Source: Oncomelania hupensis
Taxonomy: Eukaryota; Mollusca; Gastropoda; Littorinimorpha; Pomatiopsidae
DNA: 64,000 bases
Assembly (NCBI GenBank): GCA_036898135.1
Contig: CM072525.1
Span: 51,592,799 to 51,656,798 of the forward strand
Direction: 5' to 3'
Every line of letters begins with the position of its first letter. Within the stretch, counting starts at the first letter, position 1. The notes under the pieces are model-generated. The model saw only the letters and a list, made by a program, of their open reading frames with translations, did no database searches and had not been told where the DNA came from. Of the stretch, positions 11,985-22,708 are shown piece after piece. A program made the translations under genes and the position numbers.

Positions 11985-13381
11985 CACAGTTGCAGAGGAA
12001 TCAAATCAATCACATACTGCTTCAGAAACTTAAACTGTACCTCGATGGCTCAGTTGCGCTAAATTTGTTTCGTTCCTATCTTTATGAATGTACATATTCA
12101 TGGAATAAATTCCTTTGTAGGGCAGATAATGCATGGGGGTCCTCAAGGATCGGTTCAAGGTCCTATTTTATTTTTATTTATATTAATGATTTACCGTTAC
12201 AGCTCTCAGATAATTCTGTTGAATGCCATATGTTAGCTGATGACACGACATTGCAAAATCAGGGAGGAAAATAGGTGAAATTCAGCAATCTCTACAAGGT
12301 GCCCTTAATGCTGCTGACTGGTGTACGTTAAACCATATATCACTGAATCCAGCTAATAACAACTAGACAAAAGCATCAGCGGGCTCCGCTTTCTCTTGAT
12401 TTAGTCGTGAATGGAATATTAAACAGGTTGAAAGTCATAAATTTTTAGGCGTACTCGTAGACAACAAACTCAGTTGGCATTCACATATTGAAAATCTTTG
12501 TAAAACTCTCTCAACAAAATTATTTATTTTGTCTAAGCTTCAGTCTATCATTAACTAAAGACGCTGAAAAGCTTTATTATAATGCCCATATCAAACCTCA
12601 CAATGATTATGCATCAACAATATGGGGCGGCTGAAGTGATGCCTTGTTTAAAAACTATTAATTATATTCATCGCAGAGCTTCCCAATTAGTTATCCCCAA
12701 TACTTCCATCACAATTGATTCAAAATTTAAAATAGCTGGTATGCTCCCCTTTAATAAATACCTTATTTATATTAAAGCCGTTTTAACGTACAAAATACTT
12801 AACAATAGAGCTCCTGATTATTTAAAAGTACTTTTTAGCAAATCATCATCTCGTTATTCAATTTCAGACATAATTCAAATTTAGACATAATTTAACATTT
12901 CCACATCCACGCTTAGGCATATTTAAAACAGCTCTGTCATATTCTGGTCCAAGTGTGTATAATTCTCTACCACAAGAGGTCAACGATTAATCATTAACAT
13001 CGTATAAAATTACACTCCACACATTTCTATTCTCCCTTGCTCTTAATACTTAAGATGATTGTATACCTTTTGTTCTTTCCTATCTTGGGACAGTTTATGT
13101 TTTTTGAGGTGTGAATTAGCTTGTATATGTGCGTGGTGGGGGTGGGGGGGAGGAGGGAGTAGAGAAGGAGTGTTGGGGGAGGGAGGAGGGAAAATACATC
13201 AGTATTTAAGTACATTATTATTCTTAGTAATTTATTTAATTCTTACCAATGTTAAGGTTTACAGTGTTAGTTTCAAAACCATTTTGTTACTTATTTTGTT
13301 TGTTCTGATTTTTTTTTTATAAAGGATTATCTGTAAGACAGATCCATAGGATTTAATGCTATTATCCTATTAAAGGTTTCG

Positions 13382-13384
<3 letters not shown>
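11985..13384 (+). pseudogene. decayed non-LTR retrotransposon (reverse transcriptase remnant)
   Basis: Fragments of one reverse transcriptase follow in order on the + strand but in shifting frames with stops. About 12150-12270 gives YINDLPLQLS and, 16 residues on, LADDTTL, the catalytic xxDD block in an LADD form. About 12425-12530 gives FLGVLVDNKLSWHSHI, the conserved block after the active site. About 12900-12990 gives FPHPRLGIFKTALSYSGP and VYNSLPQEV, typical of jockey/CR1-group C-termini. The 3' end (13345-13384) reads 'AATGCTATTATCCTATTAAA' then 'GGTTTCGAC' and passes straight into a CT repeat. Non-functional. The clade is inferred from motifs only. Confidence 0.75.
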
Positions 13385-13433
<49 letters not shown>

Positions 13434-13560
13434 ATTCTTTACGAAGAACCTAAAAGCAATTATCTTTATTAAAGGTTTAGACTTTTATTTCTATCTATCT
13501 TCCCCCTCCCCCCTCTCTATCTCTCTCTCTCTTTCTGTCTCACACACACACTCACACACA
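13385..13560. repeat. CT tract at a LINE tail, then mixed CT/CA repeats
   Basis: A pure CT run (13385-13429) starts at the LINE 3' end. A second 'TTATTAAAGGTTTAGAC' (about 13464) precedes a further CT/CA-rich run to 13565, suggesting a second, diverged tail. Confidence 0.7.
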
Positions 13561-13565
13561 CACAG

Positions 13566-14555
13566 AGAAAACCTGACTTCCATTCCGCCGATCTGTTATC
13601 AATATCTCTTCCAGGCCCGAGTTGTAGCGTGCCAGTATTGCATACAGGCCTCACCGTGACAGACAGCACCAAATTGAAAATACACAACCACCCCACCTGG
13701 TGGCATTCGCTGTGATGGTCTATAAGGTACAGGCTTTCACTGTTTCAGTAGTAGAAGAAGGAATAGCGGATGATAATAATATCTAGAAAAGGAGATGAAG
13801 GAATCTAAAACGAAAGTGATGACGACGATAATTAAAGAACAGAAGAGAGGAAGAGAAGGGATGAGGAAGAAGAGGAATAGGAAGACGAAAGGATGAATAG
13901 AAAAAGAACTGAGCGGAAGAACGGTAATAAACGAGAAAAAAATATGGAGAAGGATAAAAGATCAAAACAGGTGACAGGAGGACGGAGAATAACGACAGCA
14001 ACTACCAGACGTACAGAAATAGTATCGACAAGGAAACAGGACAATATGAAATCGGACAAGCGTAAATGAGAAAAGCAGAAGATGAAGAGGACGAAAAGAA
14101 TAATTCGCAGGCTAGAAGACGAAAAAAAAAAAGAAGACGGGCCTGAAGGCAACAGAACCAGACGAAGACAGTGAGATGATCTAGGAACGAGAAAGAAAAA
14201 AACTATATCAAACTGGGAACAAAAGTACACGATAACATCCAAAACATAAAATGTTCAAAGAGCGATTACTTTTCCAATCCAATCCTCTTTGATGTTCACT
14301 TGTAAGCACTCCACTCAACGCCTCAGGGAAAAACTAGTGGCGCTGACAAAACACGTAACAATCAGTGTCGTTAGTTATATCACAAGTCACTTAAACAGCC
14401 CACAGCTCCATTTATCAGACAAGCTAAGTTCAAAATAGTTTAGTTTAAAGCCTACTGCCCAGTTTCATCCAACAACATACTTTAGAATAATGATTAAGGA
14501 TATTTGTGTTGTTGTTTGTTGTTTGGCTTCATGACGATGAGTTTACTTTGGAAAT
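13566..14555. other. unannotated, purine-biased
   Basis: 13780-14220 is A/G-rich on the + strand (AGAAG-type phrases), giving long Ser/Phe/Leu frames on the other strand that have no family features. Confidence 0.4.
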
Positions 14556-15100
14556 ACCACTGTTGGGGCACCGGGGTTTTCTGTATAAATACATTTAGTG
14601 CTTTAAATTACCACTGTTTCTGTCATTCTTATTTATTCTTTCTAGTTCCTAATCTGTTCTATCAATCAGCTATCTTCTATATTCTTCGCTAGACCAATCA
14701 CCTACCCTTGTTCTTGAAAACTCTCGGGTCTGTTGGGTCAGCTTGTGGATACTGGACGCTTTCTGCCAAATGGTCACTAGGGCATTCAATGGTATTTTTG
14801 TTTAGCAATTCAGGCATTTTATATACATGTATGTGTTTTGTGAATATTTTATAATATTTATATTCTATTTTGTTTTTGTAAATGATGGTTCGATAAATTA
14901 GAGTACAGCCTCAGCGTCCAGTGCGTAGGATACATTTATTGTAAAAAGACCGGCTGGTGGAGTGCCGTCAGTGTTTCCATTAGGGTTGTTTCAGCAGATC
15001 TTTTATACGGATCGTGGGCGAGTCCTCTTTCAACCGAGTTATAGTCCTGACTGGGCTCTTTGCAGTCCGTTGGCCTTTAAAAAACAATGACTAACTTTGG
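14556..15100 (+). mobile_element. unclassified ~570-bp repeat, diverged copy
   Basis: Shares with 27215-27790 the 5' 'TTGGGGCACCGGGG'-like start, 'GTATAAATA', 'CTTTCTGCCAAATGGTCACT', 'TCGATAAATTAGAGTACAGC' and the 3' 'TTTGCAGTCCGTTGG'. The 5' part has a deletion after GTATAAATA. No coding. Confidence 0.8.
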
Positions 15101-15520
15101 AAATTGCACTGACCATTATTGGATACAATGGATAATCGTTGCTCAAGCTGACCACTCAGCTTCTCATTGTATGCGTCTCTACCTTGTTTTGTAAACAAAC
15201 AATTGTGCTTATTATACACATTTTCGCAGCGATCCTATTTTCAGAATCCACCTTAATGCTATTAATAGGCACACAAAGAATTTAATGTATCTATTTATAT
15301 CCAAACCATACTTTTGAAACAATGTTTTTGGCTTAATCTTTTTTTTCCCGGTGGGACAACACTAAACTGTGAATTGAAAATGAATATATGTGACTGAAAT
15401 GTGTGATCCAGAGGTCCTTTAAGTCGTTAAATGTCAAGCGGTGATGTTCTCAATAACCGAAACACAATCATCGCAATCTAGGAAGTGAAAAACATTGGTC
15501 TCGATTTACTGGGGAAAACA
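15101..15520. repeat. uncharacterised interspersed repeat
   Basis: 15085-15130 resembles 39120-39190 ('GGAAATTGC' ... 'GGATAATCGTTG'), and 15247-15440 resembles 1977-2140. A moderately repeated, non-coding family; boundaries unclear. Confidence 0.4.
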
Positions 15521-15675
15521 AAATGTTCTACCAATGAAACCCTATACTGCCTAATACGAAATAACGAGACGATACACCGCAGACGCGTATGGTAAAAGAT
15601 ATATTTCAAATTGACGTCAGTTTAATGTCTACAGCTCTACAAAACGATGCCTCTACAGAAGAAGACATTACAGTA

Positions 15676-15758
15676 CATGATTATTGCTTTAGGTCCAGCG
15701 GACTCTTCCAAACCAAATCAGGACCAGACAACCCCTGATCCGCATTAAAGATCTGAAC
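15676..15758 (-). mobile_element. 3'-end fragment of the ~570-bp repeat
   Basis: Complement of 'GATTTGGTTTGGAAGAGTCC' and 'CTGGACCTAAAGCAATAATC'. It is directly followed on the + strand by the large GAA array. Confidence 0.65.
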
Positions 15759-16050
15759 AGAAGAAGAAGAAGAAGAAGAAGAAGAAGAAGAAGAAGAAGA
15801 AGAAGAAGAAGAAAGAAAGAAAGAAAGAAAGAAAGAAGAAGAAGAAGAAGAAGAAGAAGAAGAAGAAGAAGAAGAAGAAGAAGACGACGAAGGAAGAATA
15901 AATAAGAAAGAAAGAAAGAAAGAAGAAGAAGAAGAAGAAGAAGAAGAAGAAGAAAGAAGAAAAAAAGAAAGAAAGAAAGAAAGAAAGAAGAAGAAGAAGA
16001 AGACGAAGGAAGAAGAAGAATAAATAAGAAAGAAAGAAAGAAAGAAAGAC
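15759..16050. repeat. GAA/GAAA compound microsatellite
   Basis: About 290 bp alternating between blocks of GAA and blocks of GAAA, with repeated 'GACGAAGGAAGAA' interruptions, which suggests segmental duplication within the array. A smaller GAA patch follows at 16121-16150. The long leucine/serine/phenylalanine frame on the - strand is an artefact. Confidence 0.92.
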
Positions 16051-17049
16051 CCAGAATAAGGGGAGATATATTCAGAGTTTTTTTTTTTAAATTATTGCTG
16101 TTTACCATAATTACACATGAGAAGAAGAAGAAGAAGACGAAGAAGAAGGCAGTAATAAGCACACGAAAGATGATAATATAAGAAAAAAAAAGTCCGATAT
16201 AGTAGAAGGTGTGTAGTGACTGACACAGGGCTTACTTGATTTAGTAAGATTGATCACCTGTCTGTTTCGGTTGTACACACAAGTAGAGAAAAACACAACA
16301 CGTGCATAAAGATCATATATATATAAATGCTTATTTCACGCTAAAGTAATCACACACCATCTCCGGAATTCAATTCAAATTTTAAAAAAAAATCTTTTTT
16401 ATTCAAACACGGTCGAATCGGCTTTCTAATGATGGCGTTATCCATTGATACAAAAAAAATCGAACACGGCACATTATCTTCACACTGGGGGGATAATGCA
16501 AATAAATCCAGAATACAATAAAGCTGTTTGGTGAGGGGAGGCGGGGGATGCAAACAATGGCGGGTGTGGAGCAAAACGCATGCAGCATGGAAAAACTGGG
16601 GGACGGGAAGAGAGAGAAAGTAGAAAAAGAAATCAAGCTGATGATTTAAATCGAAACAAAAGTCAAGGAAAAACAACGCTGAATAAACAAAAGGAAACAG
16701 GTGAAAACACAATGCAACCATCAAACACAGCAAAGAAAACAGGTGTTAGAGAAGCCAAAAAAAACCGTGTAATAACCATCATACACACATACAAAAATGT
16801 GTAAAACGTACCTCTCTGGGTAGATGGATAGGTAGCTAGGAGGTAGGTAGATAGCTAGCAAAGGGTGGGTAGGTAGGTAGGTAGGTAGGTTGGTAGGTAG
16901 GTAGTTTGGTTATCGTGGCAAACAATTAGAACTGTAGGAAAAACACACTATAACTGTATCACACACACTCATTGGCTGGAGAAGGTACAGTGCTGGTCGG
17001 TTTGTAGGAAAAACGTGCAATATTTCCTTCGTACACAGATAAGACTTCG
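16051..17049. other. unannotated, with a GGTA microsatellite
   Basis: Mostly unannotated. 16832-16905 holds a GGTA-type repeat with minor variants. Frames at 16350-16733 show no domain. Confidence 0.45.
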
Positions 17050-17491
17050 CGACTACCACGCACGAGAAAGAGACGAGCAATAATAAGACATAAAGTTCCG
17101 TCTGCTAGCCACCTCACAGCCCCGCTCAATATCTCTCCGCCTCGCCGCGCGAGCAGAGAAGAATATGTTCAATATTCATCCGCTACGCTGTAAACACGAA
17201 TCTACTTTTTTATTTTTACCCATGATTTACAAGAACGAAAAAATACGTAACTTAACTTTTAAAAGTACCGTTCTTCTTCTAGCATTGTGAGATCAATGGG
17301 AAAATATGGCACGAAAAATCAGTTGAAAATATATTGAGGGTTTATGTTTCTGTCAAAGGTCAAATGGTCACATGACCTGAGTAAGCATGGCTGCTGTAAA
17401 CAACAGACGATAGGTTTGTGTGCACGTTACGGGAGACGTTTTATGTTATATTTCTTATTCTGGAAGACTTACAGCTTAATCCTTTGGCAGA
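17050..17491 (+). promoter_or_regulatory. probable MOCOS promoter and 5' leader
   Basis: Lies immediately upstream of MOCOS exon 1. It contains a small CpG-richer patch (about 17095-17165). A nuclear-receptor-like direct repeat, AGGTCA then GGTCA, spans 17357-17370. GGTCACATGACC (17366-17377) overlaps it and contains an M-box/E-box TCACATGA. ATGGCTGC (17387-17394) resembles a YY1 site and opens a nine-codon upstream frame ending in TAG at 17411-17413. No transcript evidence is available, so leader and promoter cannot be separated. Confidence 0.4.
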
Positions 17492-17561
17492 ATGGACGAG
17501 AAGGAGTTGTACAACTACGCGATCGAAGAAATTCGCTTTAGGGAATTCCCTCAGTTGAAAG
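17492..17561 (+). CDS. MOCOS: MOCOS-like molybdenum cofactor sulfurase, coding exon 1
   Basis: MOCOS adds the terminal sulfur to the molybdenum cofactor of xanthine dehydrogenase and aldehyde oxidase; its N-terminal part is a PLP-dependent class V aminotransferase (cysteine desulfurase) domain. The exon opens at ATG 17492 and gives 23 codons (MDEKELYNYAIEEIRFREFP then QLK). It ends with one base of a split codon at 17561, followed by a strong donor, AAAG|GTAAGC. The 'REFPQL' end resembles the pre-domain helix of animal MOCOS proteins (human 'REFSRLAG'). The start is chosen because it is the first ATG in this frame and the leader would be short, as in animal homologues. Identity rests mainly on the in-frame join to exon 2 at 43707. 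Confidence 0.75.
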
Positions 17562-17834
17562 GTAAGCGATGAAAACGGAGCCGAGTGTGTTTTGACCTAA
17601 GTGTAAAGCATGCAACGTTTCGTCTGCTACAGCAGTACGGTTCCGTTTTCAGTGTGTTTATCGCTTTTCATGCTTTGTTTACCGCCAGTCTACGTTGAAG
17701 GATGAGTAAATGCATATATTTGCTTGCAGCAATGTCAGACACCTCTACTCTAGCTGCCAGTGTGAGTGTATGTTCATTATACACATTTCAAGTGACTTGT
17801 TCATTCAAGTATTATATGCCCTAAACAAGGTCAA

Positions 17835-18330
17835 ATGCACTGGTACTTTCACATAGGCCTAGTAGACTATTTATGTTCTTCCAGTATATTCGGTTGTTCA
17901 TATTTATTCTTTTCTTTTTCATCTGAAAACTGTGGCAGTTGTGTTCATTTTATTACATATAATTTAGCCAGCATACTAATCTGTCACTATGTAAACAAAC
18001 CGCCAAATTGGTCGACTCGGAAGTTGCTTTACATTTTACATTCATTTAGTGTGAACATTGTGTGTAGCGAGGATACTCTGTATACATGTGTATTTACAGA
18101 GAAAATATTATGTTTTGAGTCATGCAGCGAATACACTTTATAGATTAATTTAAGAGTGAATGTTGGTATTGCTAATGTTGGAGCATAACGTAAGAAGAGT
18201 GAAGAAATGAATTTATGCCGACTCATGCATGACCCATTTAAGGTACAATCATCAGCACTAGCTAGTGCACAGAACAGACGGTTTCTATCGGACTACACGC
18301 CTCCATTTATTTAATCGATTTAACGCTTTT
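17835..18330. other. intronic sequence, nothing recognised
   Basis: AT-rich intron sequence with no element signatures seen up to the SINE at 18331. Confidence 0.4.
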
Positions 18331-18586
18331 CCAGCTCAAGGGCTGCTCAAGGCGCTGGCCGATACAGGATCTAACTCAAGTGGCCTGTGGCGCCCACTTA
18401 CAACTTTTGGGCGCATAGTCTGACGCCCAGACGACTGAGCACAATCCTGGACGACCAGGGATGGATCGAGAGATTGGACCCAGTGCGTCACCCGACTGAG
18501 ACGTTGAGCGTCAGGATCTTTAAAGTCCGTGCGATGGAATGCGAAGGTGCACAGAATAGACCTCGGTTTATACTCTAGAGATCGTT
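18331..18586 (-). mobile_element. long-SINE body, minus strand, headless
   Basis: Complement of the 44579-45010 family. On the - strand it reads 'AACCGAGGTCTATTCTGTGC', 'GATCCTGACGCTCAACGTC', 'CAGACTATGCGCCC' and ends near 'CCTTGAGCAGCCCTTGAGC'. The tRNA-like head is absent. Confidence 0.75.
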
Positions 18587-18967
18587 CCTAAGCGTTGGTC
18601 AGGGGAGGTCAGATGAGTTCCATCCAATCAGAGATGTTCTTTGAAGCCTAATTCCAGCGTATTTGAAACAGGTTAAGTTAATAGCAACCTAGAATGTGCT
18701 GAACATTGTTCTGAATCGCTGTTAATGGCTAGGGAAGGTTTCGCGGTACACTTGCACTTAACTGCGCAATGGTGATAGACCTGGCTTTATCAGTACTCCT
18801 GAACCTAACTTGCTAGCTGCCTAAGTATTAAGGTCTGTTTGGTGCACGTGAATCAAATGATGAAGCTCAGCAGTTATTATTGACCTGTTGATTTGTCGGT
18901 GCACCTGAACGTAACGAGGAAGGTGCGTCAGTATAGGACAATTGTTGTATCGGTGAATATAAATCCG

Positions 18968-19052
18968 AGAGAGAGAGAGAGAGAGAGAAGTCGAAACCTT
19001 TAATAGGATAATAGCATTAGGTCCTTTGGACCTGTCTTACAGTCCTTAATAA
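18968..19052 (-). mobile_element. LINE 3'-tail fragment with GA tract, minus strand
   Basis: GA run then the complement of 'GGTTTCGAC' and 'ATCCTATTAAAGG', continuing as 'GTCCTTTGGACCTGTCTTAC'. Same tail as at 13345-13430 and 5820-5945. Confidence 0.6.
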
Positions 19053-19240
19053 ACAATGCAGAGCAAACACAATAATTACATGTAACATAAAATAATTTGA
19101 AACAAACATATTCCTTAACTACGGTAGCAAATCACTAAGCAAATTAATGCATTTTAATACACATACTCTTACCCTTCTTCCCCTCAACATCCCTCTCCTC
19201 CTCCCTCCACACACACAAGCACACACACACACACACATGT

Positions 19241-19279
<39 letters not shown>
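19241..19279. repeat. CA then GA microsatellite
   Basis: Short CA run (about 19208-19236) and a GA run of about 38 bp. Confidence 0.85.
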
Positions 19280-19280
<1 letters not shown>

Positions 19281-19629
19281 TGGGGTGAGAAGTGACACAT
19301 CAGAGTCAACAGCATAATCGAAGTTAAATATAAACATTTATTACGCAAAAATTCCATGAAATATAGATGTTTAAATTACAGTTGTTTTTTTTTCTACACG
19401 GCAGAAAATGGACTGATTAAAAAAGAAAAATGATATTAGATTTCATTAGGAAAAATGCAATACATTCAGCGCCCAGTTTTCATTGTGAGCTGGTGCTTTG
19501 TTAAATAAGATACAAGTCCAGAGCTTAAGCCAAAGTACAATAATGCAGCAAATCTGTGAATCCACCGAGAGGCATGTTAATAAGGTAAACTAAGGAGCCT
19601 CCGTTGATCATAGTATCATCACATGGGGA

Positions 19630-19700
19630 TTTATTTTATTTATTGAATTAATCTCATATAGCGCTTGTTATCACAAGCTGTGTCCATGCAGTCTACAGCT
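19630..19700 (-). mobile_element. SINE/LINE 3'-end remnant
   Basis: On the - strand reads 'CAAGCGCTATATGAGATTA' then AT-rich tail, like the GCGCTATATAA ends of the long SINE. Too short to assign further. Confidence 0.4.
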
Positions 19701-19871
19701 ACTTAGTGATCAGCTCTGCTATTTCAAGTGTATTACATGTTGTGGTGTTTTTTAAAATGGACGTCTATGCAGACAAGTTGCAATGTTGGCATGAAGAGAA
19801 CATTCTTATGTCTGGCACATCGTGGTACTAATCAGCTCTATTTCTGTTATAAGTTTTAAAATACTGTGAAA

Positions 19872-20074
19872 GTGGGGCCGGGTAGCTCAGTTGGTAAGAG
19901 CGTCTTGCTAGTAACCGAAAGGTCGCTGGTTCGAATCCCGGATTGGTCAACGTGTGATCATATTATTTTCCCCTTTACCAACAACTGGCCCGCTGGTGTC
20001 AATATAAATCGGTCCAGTAGTCACCTATATGCGAAAGTGTCGTGTGACTATAATCTACAAACAACAACAACAAC
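19872..20074 (+). mobile_element. tRNA-Thr-like SINE, intact copy
   Basis: The head reads 'GGGCCGGGTAGCTCAGTTGG' with A box and 'GGTTCGAATCCC' B box. The anticodon loop CTAGTAA would place AGT (Thr), but the anticodon stem pairs poorly, so this is a SINE and not a working tRNA gene. The body continues to 'GACTATAATCTACAAACAAC' with an (AAC)n tail. Perfect 10-bp duplication TACTGTGAAA flanks it (19862-19871 and 20075-20084). Two further copies lie at 21092-21288 and 21299-21496. Confidence 0.88.
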
Positions 20075-21091
20075 TACTGTGAAAAAGGAGAACAAGTGGT
20101 GTTTAAATATCACCCGACATATCTGTTAAAAGTTGTGTCAGTTTCAAAATAAATCTTCACCTTTTCATATATTGCCAGTTTTGTAAGTTTTTGGAAAGAC
20201 CTTATTTTTCTTATATTATCAGTTTATACATTTTTTGGACGTAGCTGCTTATAATCTGGATTTCATAGCTGTAAACGTTTTCACAGACCCTACTTTAACT
20301 TGTATAAAACCTTATGCTTTCTCATATTACCAGTTAGGTACTCTTTTCAGACATACCTATTTTTATTTTACCAGTTTTATTCATTCTTTCTTTCTATTTG
20401 TTTGGTTTGATATTTTCAGATAAATATCTGATGATTTAATTTGAAAATACTTTGAAATAGTCAGTATCAGAACGTTGGTGTGCAGATAGTTCAAGGATGG
20501 CTAATCGTTTCCACGTTTTCAATTTTGCTTATGTGAGACGAATCCGAGAGAGAGAGAACAGGCCCACGCAAATTAGCACTGTTGACATTTTTTCAGCTGT
20601 TGGTGTGAATGTCTGGAAATACAATTTAATAACTTGCCATCTTGTTTACAAACAGTTGTATAAGACAGACTTTGGCATTTCTCTTTCTGTTTTGTAGTGG
20701 TACGATTGAGACGCGCACGATAGTTCCGACCTTTTTACTTTGCAAAGCATGCAATGATAGCGTGTAGTTTACCTTTGATTGGATTTTGCGCCTTTGCTAG
20801 GAGAACCTTTGTATATTGTTGATAATTTTCGTCGGTCGATATTGAGAATTTTATATAATTACTTGTTTATTATCGGTCGCAGTTTCCAGATCTCTCGTAA
20901 TAGCTAGGCAATTCTTCTAACCTAAAGAATGTGCTGTGATGTCAGACAGTGCATGAATGAACATTAAGGTTTAACGTCTATGCCCACCATTGGCGACATG
21001 GCAGACGGAGATAACCATCCCAGGGAACAAAGGATAAGGACCTAAAATATCACTGAACCACCATCGCAATCATACTGCTAGAATGGACAGT

Positions 21092-21288
21092 TGTTGTTTG
21101 TAGCTTATAGTCACACGACACTGTCGCATATAGGTGACTACTGGACCGTTTTATACTGACACCAGCGGGCCAGTTGTTGGTAAAGGGGAAAATAATATGA
21201 TCACACGTTGACCAATCCGGGATTCGAACCAGCGACCTTTCGGTTACTAGCAAGACGCTCTTACCAACTGAGCTACCCGGCCCCACAA
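21092..21288 (-). mobile_element. tRNA-Thr-like SINE, copy 2
   Basis: Reverse-strand copy, nearly identical to 19872-20074. It is flanked by AATGGACAGT at 21082-21091 and 21289-21298. Confidence 0.9.
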
Positions 21289-21298
21289 AATGGACAGT

Positions 21299-21496
21299 TG
21301 TTGTTTGTAGATTATAGTCACACGACACTTTCGCATATATAGGTGACTACTGGGCCGATTTATACTGACACCAGCGGGCCAGTTGTTGGTAAAGGGGAAA
21401 ATAATATGATCACACGTTGACCAATCCGGGATTCGAACCAGCGACCTTTCGGTTACTAGCAAGACGCTCTTACCAACTGAGCTACCCGGCCCCATA
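21299..21496 (-). mobile_element. tRNA-Thr-like SINE, copy 3
   Basis: Immediately beside copy 2 in the same orientation. It is flanked by AATGGACAGT at 21289-21298 and 21497-21506, so the same 10-bp target now appears three times. Confidence 0.9.
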
Positions 21497-21682
21497 AATG
21501 GACAGTGAAAAATGGCCACGTTTTATTTCGCCCACCCCGGGATTCGAACCTGGGCCATCGGTGTGCCGGGCGAACGCTCTGCTATTTGAGCTACGGCGGT
21601 GGGACAGACAGTGCGTAGTTCCGGTGACGAGTTTTAGTTTGATCGGGTGTTATTGCGTCGTTCTGGGTTGTTCGATGTTTCT

Positions 21683-21745
21683 CATTACATTACATGGTTG
21701 TTGCTTTAGGTTTAGCGGACTCTTCCGATCCAAATCAGGACCAGT
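21683..21745 (-). mobile_element. ~570-bp repeat, 3'-end fragment
   Basis: Complement of 'CTGGTCCTGATTTGGATCGG' and 'AAGAGTCCGCTAAACCTAAA', lying inside the second block of the LTR-like repeat. Confidence 0.6.
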
Positions 21746-22129
21746 TCGAAGTTTCTCTCGATTGCAGAGAGGCTATATAAGTAATGCACTGTCTGCTTGA
21801 AAAGTTATCTTTGTAGTGATTTTTGGAAAGCGATCTTGTATGAAGTTATTGTTGTTTGCTGAATAGAGTTGGAAAACTTCAAACAACGACATCTGCTTTG
21901 TTGCTGAGTGAACAGGCTGCGTGGATAAACGAATTCGAGTTACACATATCAAGATTCAAGCATCGGGACAATCGACCATTGCTAAATCACGTATAACAAT
22001 CAGTTTTATGTTTGCAGACAGAACTTCTGCTTTTGCTTTATCACAGTTTGTGTACGTTTTCAGATATTAGATGTTTGTGTGTTCAAACAGAGTTTCTTCT
22101 TCTTCTTTTTATTTGTAATGTTTGTAGTT

Positions 22130-22600
22130 GTATCAGTTTCCAGGTGAAATAATTTTCTTTTGTTGCGGCATTGCAATCGTAAGCGAGCCTCCAGTTGCAA
22201 TGCAGGTCTTTGCATCCTCATTACTAGACGTAGAGCTTTCAACGTTTTTGCCGTAAACGTGAGGTGAAGCTCTAAAGTCCTGTTGAAGGTGAGCCACTGC
22301 CGCATGACCACGACTGATGGCTGTTAGGAGAGGAGTAAACTGTCGTTGGTTATGAACGTCCACCTTAGCGTTACAGTTTCCAGAAGCCTTTTCGCAGCAC
22401 TATAAGGCTGGCTAAATGTATAGGCCAGCAACGGTGATCCACGGCATTTATAGAAGCTCCATGGGCCAGCAGGAACATCACAAAGTATTGACACCAATTG
22501 AAGCTAGCCAAATGTAGAGATGTCTGGCCTTTGCTGTTCCTTGCTGTAGCAGAAGCTTCGTGTTTGATCAGAATATCCACCAACCCTCCTTTTACAGCGA
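22130..22600 (-). pseudogene. ankyrin-repeat protein pseudogene, 3' part
   Basis: Reading leftwards, 22583-22390 encodes ARNSKGQTSLHLASFNW and, 11 residues on, GASINAVDHRCWPIHLASL. These are two consecutive ankyrin repeats with their GxTxLHLA and GAxxNAxD cores. 22360-22270 then gives QRQFTPLLTAISRGHAAVAH, a third repeat in another frame. Frames are broken by stops and shifts. Ankyrin repeats mediate protein binding; no other domain is visible. The 5' part lies at 23585-24110 across the LINE. It lies antisense in MOCOS intron 1. It could be a remnant of an ankyrin-rich transposon passenger or of a host gene. Confidence 0.6.
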
Positions 22601-22708
22601 GGAAGGCTTTAATTTTAAAGCTGTCTGCTGAATGTTTGCACCATTAACACCGTTTCTCCCCAATAGATCCTAACATCTAGCAATTGTTTCAAAGTCACAC
22701 CCAGAGCG

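Larger units (their letters stand above)
20953..21604 (-). mobile_element. tRNA-derived SINE carrying two Thr-SINEs
   Basis: Flanked by a perfect 10-bp duplication CAGACAGTGC (20943-20952 and 21605-21614). Read on the - strand, it starts at 21604 with a tRNA-like head holding 'TAGCTCAAATAGCAGAGCG' (A box) and 'CAGGTTCGAATCCCGGG' (B box). The anticodon region does not fold as a tRNA and forms a small CGGCACACCG hairpin. The 3' part (21081 down to 20953) ends 'GTGGGCATAGACGTTAAACC'. Two Thr-SINEs are inserted in its body. Confidence 0.8.
20702..21850 (+). mobile_element. LTR-like interspersed repeat, copy 1, split by nested SINEs
   Basis: Matches 35054-35465 in two blocks: 20702-20952 ('ACGATTGAGAC', 'GCAAAGCATGCAAT', 'CTTGTTTATTATCG') and 21605-21850 ('GGTGACGAGTTTTA', 'ATTGCAGAGAGGCTATATAA', 'GTAATGCACTGTCT'). 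The TATATAA at 21774-21780, followed about 25 bp on by a repeated GTAATGCACTGTC, and the lack of coding suggest a solo LTR. Polymerase promoter use is inference. The blocks are separated by a SINE insertion with its own target-site duplication. Confidence 0.55.

Noticed and set aside
15689..16162. 157-codon leucine/serine-rich frame on the minus strand
   Set aside because: Translation of the GAA/GAAA array.
19872..19960. tRNA-Thr(AGT) gene
   Set aside because: A and B boxes are good, but the anticodon stem does not pair, and the unit has a SINE body, tail and target duplication.
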